From positions 372,001 to 436,000 of the forward strand of contig JACKNI010000002.1 of the NCBI GenBank assembly GCA_024234935.1: a stretch of DNA of 64,000 bases, in the 5' to 3' direction. The first letter of the stretch is position 1. Each line of letters opens with the position of its first letter. The DNA is from Chromatiales bacterium (lineage in GTDB: Bacteria > Pseudomonadota > Gammaproteobacteria > Steroidobacterales > GCA-2729495). The notes beneath the pieces are model-generated. The model saw only the letters and a program-made list of their open reading frames with translations. It searched no databases and had not been told where the DNA came from. The position numbers and the translations under genes were made by a program. This document shows positions 37,947-46,025 of the stretch, in pieces.

Positions 37947-39835
37947 CCCAGCAGAATCCGGTTCAGCCGCTGTACGAAGGCACCCGGATCCTCGAGCTGG
38001 CCGCCCTCGGCCAGGCTGGCCTGATCAAAGATCAACTGGGCCAGATCGGCAAAGCGCGCTTCGTCCTGCTCTGCATCGAGACGCCGCAGCAGCGGGTGTG
38101 CGGCGTTGATCTCCAGGATCGGCCTGGTCTCGGGCACCGTCTGACCGGTAGCCTGCATCAGCTTGCGCATCTGCGCGCCCAGCTCGTACTCGCCGAGCAC
38201 CAGGCAGGCGGGGGACTCGGTGAGGCGCGTCGTGGCGCGGACTTCAGAGACCTGGGCATCCAGCTGCTTTTTCAATCGCTCGATCAGCGCGCTGTGTTCG
38301 CTCGTGGCCGGCTGCTTGTCTTCGCTTTCCTCTGCGGATTTCCCGGCTGGCAGGTCGCCGCGCTTCACGTCGCGAAACTCCCAGCCGTCGAACTCATGCA
38401 AGTGGCTGATCAGCCACTCGTCGATGGTATCGGTGAGCAGCAGTACCTCGATGCCGCTCTTGCGGAACACTTCCAGATGCGGACTGGAGCGCGCCGCATT
38501 GAAGCTGTCAGCGGTCAGGTACCAGATGACTTTCTGGCTGGCCAGCGGATCATCGGCCGCCGTATCGCGTGCGGCGATGTAGTCGGCGAGCGAGCGGTCC
38601 GGAACCGGATTGTCGCTGGCGGTGGAGCTGAAACGCAGCAGCGCGGCGATGCGCTGCCGGTTGCCGGGATCTTCCGCCGGGCCTTCCTTCAGTACGCGAC
38701 CGAATTCCTTCCAGAAAATGGCATATTTTTCCGGATCTTCCTTTGCCAGTTTGTCGAGCGTGTCGAGTACGCGCCTGGTAATCGCCCCGCGCATGGTTTC
38801 GACGACGGCATCCTGCTGCAGGAGTTCGCGCGATACGTTGAGCGACAGGTCGCTGGAATCGACCACGCCGCGCACGAAGCGCAGGTACAAGGGCAGAAAC
38901 TGCTCGGCATCGTCCATGATGAAGACGCGCTTCACATAGAGCTTGAGGTGCCGTGAGCCCGACCGGTTCCACAGGTCCCAGGGTGCATGCGCCGGTATGT
39001 AGAGCAGGCTGATGTATTCGTGCTTGCCCTCCACCTTGTTGTGGCTCCAGACCAGCGGGTCCTGGAAGTCATGGCCGATGTGCTTGTAGAACTCGCGATA
39101 CTCCTCGTCGCTGACCTCGGTACGCGGACGGGTCCAGAGTGCCCTCGCGGTATTCGCCGATTCCTCCTTTGCTTCGCCCTCGTCGCCGGCCTTGCTCTTC
39201 ATGAGCACCGGGAAGGCGATGTGGTCCGAATACTTGCGGATCAGCGCACGCAGCCGGAACTCGTCGGCAAACTCGGCTGCGTCTTCGCGCAGGTGCAGGG
39301 TGACCCGCGTGCCCCGCTGCGGACGATCGATGGTCTCGATGCTGAACTCGCCCTGGCCATCGGATTCCCAGCGCACGCCCTCGCTGTCGGGTGCGCCGGC
39401 GCGGCGGGTCAGCACTTCGACCCGGTCGGCGACGATGAAAGCCGAATAGAAGCCCACACCGAATTGACCGATCAGGTTGGCATCGCGGCGCTGCTCACCG
39501 GTCATCTTGCTCAGGAAGTCGCCGGTGCCGGAGCGCGCAATCGTGCCCAGCTGACGGATGGTCTCCTCGCGCGACATGCCGATGCCGTTGTCTTCTATGG
39601 AGACGGTGCGGGCTTCGGTATCGAATTCGATGCGTATCTTCAGTTCGGGATCGGGCTCGAGGAGCTCCGGCGCGGAAATCGCCTCGAAGCGCAGTCGGTC
39701 GGCAGCATCGGAGGCGTTGGAGATCAGCTCACGGAGAAAGATCTCGCGATTGCTGTAGAGCGAATGGACCATGAGGTGCAGGAGTTTCTGCACCTCGGCC
39801 TGAAAACCGTGGGTTTCACGTGTCTCGACTGTCAT
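37943..39835 (-). CDS. htpG: Molecular chaperone HtpG (Hsp90)
   Basis: A 630-residue Hsp90 homodimer subunit. The GHKL ATP site has SNASDAADRLR, IEDNGIGMSREE, GTIARSGTGDF and GQFGVGFYSAF; the middle domain has YLRFVRGVVDSSDLSLNVSRE (split across the Arg finger region) and the C-terminal dimerisation domain ends PGAFVQRLNRILLG. The gene is monocistronic, with a clear heat-shock-type promoter upstream. Its stop overlaps the convergent CoA-binding gene by four bases. Confidence 0.98.
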   Translation of the reverse strand: MTVETRETHGFQAEVQKLLHLMVHSLYSNREIFLRELISNASDAADRLRFEAISAPELLEPDPELKIRIEFDTEARTVSIEDNGIGMSREETIRQLGTIARSGTGDFLSKMTGEQRRDANLIGQFGVGFYSAFIVADRVEVLTRRAGAPDSEGVRWESDGQGEFSIETIDRPQRGTRVTLHLREDAAEFADEFRLRALIRKYSDHIAFPVLMKSKAGDEGEAKEESANTARALWTRPRTEVSDEEYREFYKHIGHDFQDPLVWSHNKVEGKHEYISLLYIPAHAPWDLWNRSGSRHLKLYVKRVFIMDDAEQFLPLYLRFVRGVVDSSDLSLNVSRELLQQDAVVETMRGAITRRVLDTLDKLAKEDPEKYAIFWKEFGRVLKEGPAEDPGNRQRIAALLRFSSTASDNPVPDRSLADYIAARDTAADDPLASQKVIWYLTADSFNAARSSPHLEVFRKSGIEVLLLTDTIDEWLISHLHEFDGWEFRDVKRGDLPAGKSAEESEDKQPATSEHSALIERLKKQLDAQVSEVRATTRLTESPACLVLGEYELGAQMRKLMQATGQTVPETRPILEINAAHPLLRRLDAEQDEARFADLAQLIFDQASLAEGGQLEDPGAFVQRLNRILLG

Positions 39836-39899
39836 GGAAGCACCTGGCCTGCGTTTTCTTCAGGGAGCCGGCTCAAGGGCCGCTCCGGCGAACTGCCTT

Positions 39900-39926
39900 T
39901 ATAGGGGCAGTTGCCGGAAATTCAAG
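39900..39926 (-). promoter_or_regulatory. Sigma-32-type heat-shock promoter of htpG
   Basis: Read on the minus strand: CTTGAA (39926-39921), a 13-base spacer, then CCCCTATA (39907-39900). This fits the sigma-32 consensus CTTGAA-N11-16-CCCCATNT very closely and ends about 65 bp before the htpG ATG. htpG is a classical member of the sigma-32 regulon, so the call is well supported. Confidence 0.85.
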
Positions 39927-39930
39927 GTGC

Positions 39931-39947
39931 AGGCCGTAATACGGCCT
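39931..39947. promoter_or_regulatory. Perfect 17-bp palindrome just upstream of the htpG promoter
   Basis: AGGCCGTA-A-TACGGCCT, with perfect eight-base arms, lies five bases beyond the heat-shock -35 element and four bases after the stop of the small upstream gene. It could be an operator or the hairpin ending the upstream transcript; there is no T-run. Confidence 0.5.
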
Positions 39948-39951
39948 CGCT

Positions 39952-40170
39952 TCAGCGGCTGGCCCGGTTCCGGACGACGTAAAGGCGCGGGCGGGCCGCC
40001 GGGATCGTCTCGGGACCGGTCACCGGCGGTGGTGCCGCCGCGACAAGGTCACCCTCGTCGTCCGGATGCAGACGGCCGCGGACACCTGACAGTGCCCTGT
40101 CGATCCACGCCCTGCGGTGCAGGGTGTCTGCGTTTCTGAAAGCGGCTTGCTCGTTTTCTTTGTCGGACAT
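39952..40170 (-). CDS. Small hypothetical protein
   Basis: A 72-residue hydrophilic protein (begins MSDKENEQAAFRNADTLHRR) with no recognised domain. Codon choice is GC-rich at third positions, as in real genes around it. It follows another small gene on the same strand by 45 bp and ends just before the palindrome and htpG promoter. No strong ribosome-binding site is visible. A real but uncharacterised gene is likely; function unknown. Confidence 0.5.
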   Translation of the reverse strand: MSDKENEQAAFRNADTLHRRAWIDRALSGVRGRLHPDDEGDLVAAAPPPVTGPETIPAARPRLYVVRNRASR

Positions 40171-40215
40171 TTTCTGGTTTTGGTGCAGGGCCGGAAGCTT
40201 CCGGCACGGAATCAG

Positions 40216-40506
40216 CTACTTTTCCTCGGGAGTCCAGTCGCGGCGAACCTTGTCCGCCCAGCTCCGGTATCCCTTCCAGGTATAGAGAGACGGGTCCATC
40301 GCGGTGCGCCGCTTGTCCGGCAACTGCACGCGGCTCAGCCATCTCCGGTAGGCATCCCAGTTGGTCACCTCCTTGCCATTCTGGGCAACGAGACCCGGAC
40401 TGCGGTGATCGGTCTGTGGCGACATGCGATTGTGCGTGCCACCGGATTTGCCGTCATGCAGTTCCGGATAGCGCGAACTGAGCGACTGACTCTTGTGATC
40501 GGTCAT
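40216..40506 (-). CDS. Small hypothetical protein, Trp-rich C-terminus
   Basis: A 96-residue basic, hydrophilic protein. The C-terminal half is dense in Trp and charged residues (NWDAYRRWLSRVQ, TWKGYRSWADKVRRDW). No signal peptide or membrane helix. The ATG at 40506 was chosen because translation further upstream becomes Pro/Arg-rich and non-conserved in character. It lies 153 bp downstream of ppnN on the same strand and 45 bp upstream of another small gene. No family was recognised. Confidence 0.6.
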   Translation of the reverse strand: MTDHKSQSLSSRYPELHDGKSGGTHNRMSPQTDHRSPGLVAQNGKEVTNWDAYRRWLSRVQLPDKRRTAMDPSLYTWKGYRSWADKVRRDWTPEEK

Positions 40507-40659
40507 GTGAAGGGTCCCGGGAATCCAGCGTTGGGCGAATCGTGGCGACGCACTGCCTCTACCGGAAGGACCTGGTTCACAGGCCAAATGCAACGCGAAC
40601 GCTACACATCGCAGGTGTCGACGGCGTCGCGCAAACCGGCAGCAATCGTAAAATCGCGC

Positions 40660-42027
40660 TCAGATCACCACGCGGTAGCAGGGCACATATGCGCGCCCGG
40701 GCAGGCGCATGCGGTGCTGTGCGACGAACGCGCGCAGCAGACCGTCGAGTTCGGCAAGCAGGCTGCGATCGCCGCGAATCTCGAATGGCCCGTGCTCTTC
40801 GATCGCACGGATGCCTTCTTCGCGGATATTGCCGCTGACGATGCCGGAGAAGGCGCGGCGCAGGTTCGCTGCGAGCACCGCGGGCGGCAGGTCGCGCCGT
40901 ATCTCAAGCGCCGCCATCGCCTCATGCGTGGCGATGAACGGTCGCTGAAAGACCGGGTCTATGGTCAGGCGCCAGTTGAAATAGTAGGCATCGCTCTGGC
41001 TGTGCCTGTAATCGCGCACATGCTGCATTCCGGACTGCGCCCAGGCGGCGACGGCTGCCGGGTCGCCGATGATCATCGAGTAGCGCTTCTGCGCTTCGGC
41101 TCCGAGCGTCGCGCCGATAAAGGCATCGATGCGTTCCAGGTAGGGCCGGCTCGACTCGGGGCCCGTGAGGATCATCGGCAGTGGAATATCCGCGTTATCC
41201 TGATGCAGCAATATGCCAAGCAGAAACAGGATCTCTTCCGCAGTGCCAGCCCCGCCGGGAAAGATGACTATCGAGTGGGCGAGGCGGATGAACCCCTCCA
41301 GACGTTTCTCCATGTCCGGCATGATCACCAGCTCGTTGACGATCGGATTCGGCGACTCCGCAGCGATGATTCCGGGCTCGGTGAGCCCGATGTAGCGGCC
41401 ATTGCGGATGCGCTGCTTGGCGTGACCGATGGTCGCGCCTTTCATCGGGCCCTTCATCGCGCCGGCACCGCAACCGGTGCATACGTTCAGTTTGCGCAGC
41501 CCGAGCTGGTAGCCGGTCTCCTTGGTGTATTCGTATTCCTCGCGACCGATGGAATGGCCGCCCCAGCACACCACCACGTTGAGGTCGGCACCGGGGCGCA
41601 GTGCGCCGGCATTGCGCAGAATGTGAAACACCGCGTTGGTGATGCCGTAGGTGCTGTTGAGGTCGAACTGGCCGGAAACCGTGACCTCGTTGTTTATGTA
41701 GATCACGTCGCGCAGGACCGCGAACAACAGTTCGCGGATGCCGCGGATCATCTGGCCGTCGACGAAGGCGGTTTCCGGAGCATCGGTGAGCGCGAGCTTC
41801 ACGCCGCGATCCTGCTGCACGATGCCGATCTCGAAATTCCGGTAGCGCTCGAGTACTTCCCGGGTATCGTCGGTCTCGGCACCGGAATTCAGCACCGCGA
41901 GCGCGCAGCGGCGCAGCAACTCGTGATAGCCGCCTTCGCCGGTGCTGCGCAGGCGGTCGACCTCATGCTGGGAAAGCACCTCGAGTGCGCCTTCCGGCAT
42001 GACCTCGATAACGGTCCGCGAATTCAT
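40660..42027 (-). CDS. ppnN: Nucleotide 5'-monophosphate nucleosidase PpnN (YgdH, LOG family)
   Basis: A 455-residue nucleosidase that cleaves purine and pyrimidine monophosphates to base and ribose 5-phosphate; the E. coli enzyme is stimulated by (p)ppGpp. The central LOG domain has VVCWGGHSIGREEYEY, TGCGAGAMKGPMKGA and the diagnostic PGGAGTAEE. N- and C-terminal PpnN-specific domains are present (EVLSQHEVDRL; AFVAQHRMRLPGRAYVPCYR). The ATG is directly adjacent to the TGA of the upstream L,D-transpeptidase gene. Confidence 0.95.
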   Translation of the reverse strand: MNSRTVIEVMPEGALEVLSQHEVDRLRSTGEGGYHELLRRCALAVLNSGAETDDTREVLERYRNFEIGIVQQDRGVKLALTDAPETAFVDGQMIRGIRELLFAVLRDVIYINNEVTVSGQFDLNSTYGITNAVFHILRNAGALRPGADLNVVVCWGGHSIGREEYEYTKETGYQLGLRKLNVCTGCGAGAMKGPMKGATIGHAKQRIRNGRYIGLTEPGIIAAESPNPIVNELVIMPDMEKRLEGFIRLAHSIVIFPGGAGTAEEILFLLGILLHQDNADIPLPMILTGPESSRPYLERIDAFIGATLGAEAQKRYSMIIGDPAAVAAWAQSGMQHVRDYRHSQSDAYYFNWRLTIDPVFQRPFIATHEAMAALEIRRDLPPAVLAANLRRAFSGIVSGNIREEGIRAIEEHGPFEIRGDRSLLAELDGLLRAFVAQHRMRLPGRAYVPCYRVVI

Positions 42028-42543
42028 TCAGGGGAGAATCTGGATCGGCGTATCGTCAGGCGTCATCAGCCAGATATCCACCATGTCTGAATTGGAAACG
42101 GCGATGCAGCCGTTGGTCCAGTCGTTCTTCTGGTAATACTCGAGGGGCTTTGTCGGCCGGTTCGGCTGGCCATGGATCATGATCAGACCACCGGGTGATA
42201 CGCCTTCGGCCGCCGCACGCTGCTGATCGACCGCATTCGGGTAGGAAACCTTCAGGGCGAGGTAGTAGTCGCTGTTCACATTGCGGCCAGCGAGCCGGTA
42301 ACTGCCCTCGGGCGTGCGGAAATCACCCTCCCGGAGCTTCGGCCCCTTCGGCGACAGGCCGAGGGCGACATCGATGCTGCGCAAAACCCGCTCACCGCGC
42401 AGCAGGAGGAGCTTGCGTTCGGACTTGTGCACCACGATCCGGTCGGCAGTCTCCAGTGTCGAGGCACCGGCACCGGTCGACAGCAACAGGCCGCTCAGCA
42501 CGGCGGCACAACAACTGTTCAGCAGGATACGCCGCGAAACCAT
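42028..42543 (-). CDS. L,D-transpeptidase (YkuD) family periplasmic protein
   Basis: A 171-residue exported protein with signal sequence (LNSCCAAVLSGLLLSTGAGA). The YkuD catalytic motif is seen as IMIHGQPN with the His, then DWTNGCIAVSNSDM with the nucleophilic Cys, the YafK-like variant in which the usual HGC is NGC. E. coli YafK (DpaA) removes Braun lipoprotein from peptidoglycan, so either cross-linking or amidase-like activity is possible. It lies between mltD and ppnN with three- and zero-base gaps, implying an operon. Confidence 0.88.
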   Translation of the reverse strand: MVSRRILLNSCCAAVLSGLLLSTGAGASTLETADRIVVHKSERKLLLLRGERVLRSIDVALGLSPKGPKLREGDFRTPEGSYRLAGRNVNSDYYLALKVSYPNAVDQQRAAAEGVSPGGLIMIHGQPNRPTKPLEYYQKNDWTNGCIAVSNSDMVDIWLMTPDDTPIQILP

Positions 42544-42546
42544 GAC

Positions 42547-44085
42547 TCAGCCGCCTCCGGGTGCTGCGGTCAGCCGCAAACGCTGGCCGGGATAGATACG
42601 GTGCGGATTATCCAGCGAATTGAGCACCATGAGCTGGCGCTGCGTCACACCGGTGCGTCTGGCAATGGCGCCCAGCGAATCACCGCGTCTGACCACATAG
42701 GTCGAGGGGCTTTCCCCCTGGCTGGGAGCGGCGCGTGCATCGCCCGGCAGCTTCAGTACCTGGCCGACGCGGATCAGGTTCTTCTTCGAGAGACCATTGA
42801 GTTCAGCAAGCCGTGACGGCGAGGTGCCATAACGCTGTGCGATTCCGGACAGGGTCTCGCCGCTGCTCACGCGATGGGTCGCAGCGTTGAGCGCCGCCTT
42901 CCGTGCCCGCTCGCGCTCGGCCTCCGGATCAGCAGCGGCCAGCCGGGCCACCGTCTTTGCATCGGCCGCGCCCTCGGGCAAGCGCAGGGTGAAACCACGC
43001 GGCACCTCCCTGCGGCCGGACCAGACCGGTGACAGGAGGGCCGGGTTGTAGGTCTGCAGGGTCTCGCGCGAAACACCGAGGCTGCGCTCCAGGGTATCCG
43101 CCCGCACATGGTCAGCCAGAACGATGGTCGTGCCGCGCTCGGGCGGTTCGGGCTGAAGATTGCCGAAAAACTTCTGCGGGTTGCGATCGACTTCATCTGC
43201 GGCAAGAAACGAGACATAGAAGTTGCGTGAAGCAAATCCGAAGGAAGGCCCATCGTAATTGCGGATGATCGGCTCGATGTCGGTCGTGCCCATCTCGCGT
43301 ACGGCGCGCCGCATCCCACCGGCACCATGGTTGTAGGCGGTGATGGCCAGCGGCCAGGATTGCAGGGCAAGGTAATTGGAACGCAACAGGCGCGCTGCAG
43401 CTTCACTGGAGCGGAACGGATCGCGGCGTTCATCGACCACCTGATCGATGCGCATGTAGTTGCGTCCGGTCCCCGCCGTGAACTGCCACAGACCCGCAGC
43501 GCCGACAAAGGAGCGGGCTTCCGGATCGAATGAAGACTCGACATGTGGCAGTGCCGCCAGACTCTCGGGTACGCCGGCTTCGCGCAGATTCAGCTGGATA
43601 TGGTCCTTCCAGCGCCCTGCCCGCACCACGCCCTGCTGAAAGCGGTCGGCGAGTCCCTGCTGGGTCCGGACCCGGCCGGCGGCGGCGCGCAGGCTGTCAT
43701 TGTCGGCACGTCCGGACCACAGTGCCAGCACGCGCGCCTCTTCGGCACTCAAGCCGCTGCGCTTGCCGGAGGCCAGCACCTTGAGTATGCCTTCATATCT
43801 GGCCGCGGCGGCATCCATCATGCGTCGGCGGGCCGAGTCGGTGGCACTGGCCGGAATATCGAATTTCTCGTACACGACGCCCAGGTAGCGGTTGTCGTGG
43901 ACAACCACCTGTGTGCTGGAGACTTCCGTGAAGACCTGCCGCCAGAAACCGATATCCGGTTCCAGCCCGGCTGGCCGTGGCAAGGCTTCATCGGCGAGCG
44001 CCGGCAGGCCGCCGCCAAAGGTCAGCAGCAGTACCAGAACAACTGCTCTTGCCGGACGCATCGACAACAAAACCACCCTCTTCAT
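42547..44085 (-). CDS. mltD: Membrane-bound lytic murein transglycosylase, MltD-like, with LysM repeats
   Basis: An exported lytic transglycosylase of about 512 residues. After a signal sequence (PARAVVLVLLLTFGGGLPALA) come the SLT domain with catalytic Glu in HVESSFDPEARSFVGAAGLW, then GRNYMRIDQVVDERRDP and ITAYNHGAGGMRRAV. Two C-terminal LysM domains follow (THRVSSGETLSGIAQRYGTS and TYVVRRGDSLGAIARRTGVT) that bind glycan. No lipobox is present, unlike E. coli MltD. Start uncertain: ATG 44085 or 44061, the latter giving a tighter signal peptide; both lack a clear ribosome-binding site. Confidence 0.93.
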   Translation of the reverse strand: MKRVVLLSMRPARAVVLVLLLTFGGGLPALADEALPRPAGLEPDIGFWRQVFTEVSSTQVVVHDNRYLGVVYEKFDIPASATDSARRRMMDAAAARYEGILKVLASGKRSGLSAEEARVLALWSGRADNDSLRAAAGRVRTQQGLADRFQQGVVRAGRWKDHIQLNLREAGVPESLAALPHVESSFDPEARSFVGAAGLWQFTAGTGRNYMRIDQVVDERRDPFRSSEAAARLLRSNYLALQSWPLAITAYNHGAGGMRRAVREMGTTDIEPIIRNYDGPSFGFASRNFYVSFLAADEVDRNPQKFFGNLQPEPPERGTTIVLADHVRADTLERSLGVSRETLQTYNPALLSPVWSGRREVPRGFTLRLPEGAADAKTVARLAAADPEAERERARKAALNAATHRVSSGETLSGIAQRYGTSPSRLAELNGLSKKNLIRVGQVLKLPGDARAAPSQGESPSTYVVRRGDSLGAIARRTGVTQRQLMVLNSLDNPHRIYPGQRLRLTAAPGGG

Positions 44086-44358
44086 GAAATGTCTGACCGG
44101 CGTGGAGCGGAAATTCTCCCGTCCGCTCTCCATAATGATCAGCCGATGGCCAAGACTACGCCCCGTTGCTGATTCCGAACTCGCACACGTTTCACATAAA
44201 CGCGGGCCGGTGTCACGCAATAATATGCCGATCGTGCCCGAGACGCTCCGGACCGAACGGACCGGCTTTTATTGTAGACCCCGGAATCACGGCCTGCCGC
44301 ATCGAGAATGCCCACCTTGAATCAACTGCTGCGAGCTCATGACATCTGTCGTACGGAC

Positions 44359-45537
44359 ATGGCCCGGGCCTTCTGCCGTATCGCCGCCTGTGCGCTCGGC
44401 ATTGCACTGATCAGCGCATGCGACCGGAAACCGGCCGCAATGCCAGCCCCGGCGCCCGAACCGGCGCCGACCGCTGCACAGACCGGCACGGCAGCAGCCA
44501 CGCCGCAGGCAAACGGCATGCGCGGCGGCCAGACCATGGAACTGCTCGGCGAAACCATTGCACCAGGCTCAACGCACCGGTTGTTCTGGTCCGGCGGACA
44601 ATCCTTCGATGGCGGCTCGGATCGCACACCGGTACTGGTGATCAACGGTACGGGCCGCGGGCCGATCCTGTGCCTGACCGGCGCCATACACGGCGATGAG
44701 CTGAATGGCATCGAGGTCGTGCGCCGGGTCACGCAGGATCTGGAACCCGCCCGGATACGTGGCACGGTGATCGGCATTCCGATCGTCAACCTGCAGGGAT
44801 TTCGTCGCGGCTCGCGCTATCTTCCCGACCGACGGGACCTCAACCGATACTTCCCGGGCAACCCCAACGGCAGTGCGGCATCACGAATTGCCTGGTCGCT
44901 TTTTGACGGCATCATCCGTCACTGCGACGGACTGGTCGATGTGCATACCGGCTCGCTCAACCGCACCAACCTGCCCCAGCTGCGCGCTGACCTGCGCAAC
45001 GAAAAGGTCAGGGAATTCGTCAAGGGCTTTGGCGGCATGCTGGTACTGCACAACGCGGGTCGGCCAGGCACGCTGCGCTATGCCGCGGCCCAGGCCGGCA
45101 TACCGGCCGTCACGCTCGAAACCGGTGAACCCGGCCGCCTGCAGTCAGCGCAGGTGCGCGAGGGCACCGCGGGTATCGTCCGTCTGCTCGATGCGCTGAA
45201 TATCGTCAATCGCGTGAATCTGCTCAACGCGGCCCGGCCGGTTTATTACCAGTCGAAGTGGGTCCGTGCCGATCACGGCGGACTGCTTTTTTCACTGGTG
45301 CGGCTGGGCCAGATCGTCGAAGCCGGCGATGTGCTGGGGACGATTACCGACCCGATCAGCAACGAGCAGAACCTGATCTACTCGCCGCTCGAGGGGCGGG
45401 TGATCGGCATGGCGCTGAACCAGATGGTGATGCCGGGCTTTGCCACCTTCAATCTCGGCATCGCGGCAAGCAGCGTACCTGATGAGTCGATAGCGCCGGC
45501 ACCGGGAACGCCGACCGATGAGCGACCGGAAGAATGA
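44359..45537 (+). CDS. Succinylglutamate desuccinylase/aspartoacylase family lipoprotein
   Basis: A 392-residue zinc hydrolase-type protein of the M14-like aspartoacylase family. ALGIALISAC gives a lipobox (Cys about 16) followed by an Ala/Pro linker. Zinc ligands are recognisable in GAIHGDELNGIE (His, Glu) and LVDVHTGSLNRTN (His), with NRYFPGNPNG between. The C-terminal half has the biotinyl-like barrel typical of this family (GDVLGTITDP, GRVIGMALNQMVMPG). Substrate unknown. ATG 44359 was chosen for its lipoprotein signal; ATG 44308 is possible. Confidence 0.85.
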   Translation: MARAFCRIAACALGIALISACDRKPAAMPAPAPEPAPTAAQTGTAAATPQANGMRGGQTMELLGETIAPGSTHRLFWSGGQSFDGGSDRTPVLVINGTGRGPILCLTGAIHGDELNGIEVVRRVTQDLEPARIRGTVIGIPIVNLQGFRRGSRYLPDRRDLNRYFPGNPNGSAASRIAWSLFDGIIRHCDGLVDVHTGSLNRTNLPQLRADLRNEKVREFVKGFGGMLVLHNAGRPGTLRYAAAQAGIPAVTLETGEPGRLQSAQVREGTAGIVRLLDALNIVNRVNLLNAARPVYYQSKWVRADHGGLLFSLVRLGQIVEAGDVLGTITDPISNEQNLIYSPLEGRVIGMALNQMVMPGFATFNLGIAASSVPDESIAPAPGTPTDERPEE

Positions 45538-45548
45538 CGGCGAGCTGC

Positions 45549-46022
45549 CTACGGTGGCGGCGCAATCACGCCCGCCCTGCTGAGCACATCCTCTGCCCAG
45601 CTGAGCGCCAGCCTGACGCGCGGTGAACCCAGCCGGTACGCCTCGGGCAGACCAACCCAGCGGTACTCGCTGTGTTCCGGCCGCCCGGTATCCGGACTCG
45701 GCAGCAGCGCAACCTCGGACTGCGCGGTCTGTGCCAGGTAGTAGCGGGCAATCTTGCCGCGATTGTAGGGCCCGGTATCCACATAGCCCTCACCCCAGGG
45801 AAACTCGAGATCGCTGATACCCGATTCCTCGCGCACTTCACGCCGGGCAGTCTGCAGATGGACTTCACCGGCCTCCATGAGGCCTTTGGGAAAATCCCAG
45901 TGCCGGAACACGCGCAGCATCAGCACGCGCCAGCCTTCCGGTGTTTCGCGCAATACGATTGCGCCACAGGACACCTGTCCCGCCTTGCGGACCCTGCCCG
46001 TCGCGCGCGCCCTCAACGGCAT
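45549..46022 (-). CDS. Nudix hydrolase
   Basis: A 157-residue Nudix protein. The Nudix box is complete: GLMEAGEVHLQTARREVREESGI (23 residues; the key E and REVREE residues are intact), preceded by HWDFPKG. This resembles bis(5'-nucleosyl)-tetraphosphatase or related nucleotide pyrophosphatases. The gene is three bases downstream of ybbP on the same strand, so it may be the last gene of the ybbA-ybbP-nudix unit. Precise substrate is not predictable. Confidence 0.88.
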   Translation of the reverse strand: MPLRARATGRVRKAGQVSCGAIVLRETPEGWRVLMLRVFRHWDFPKGLMEAGEVHLQTARREVREESGISDLEFPWGEGYVDTGPYNRGKIARYYLAQTAQSEVALLPSPDTGRPEHSEYRWVGLPEAYRLGSPRVRLALSWAEDVLSRAGVIAPPP

Positions 46023-46025
46023 GAC

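Noticed and set aside
40117..42090. 657-codon plus-strand frame opposite ppnN
   Set aside because: Antisense to ppnN, which has clear catalytic motifs; the frame has no domain.
44251..44275. CCGGACCG/CGGACCGG dyad followed by TTTT
   Set aside because: The arms have an A-A mismatch and no plus-strand gene lies upstream that it could terminate.
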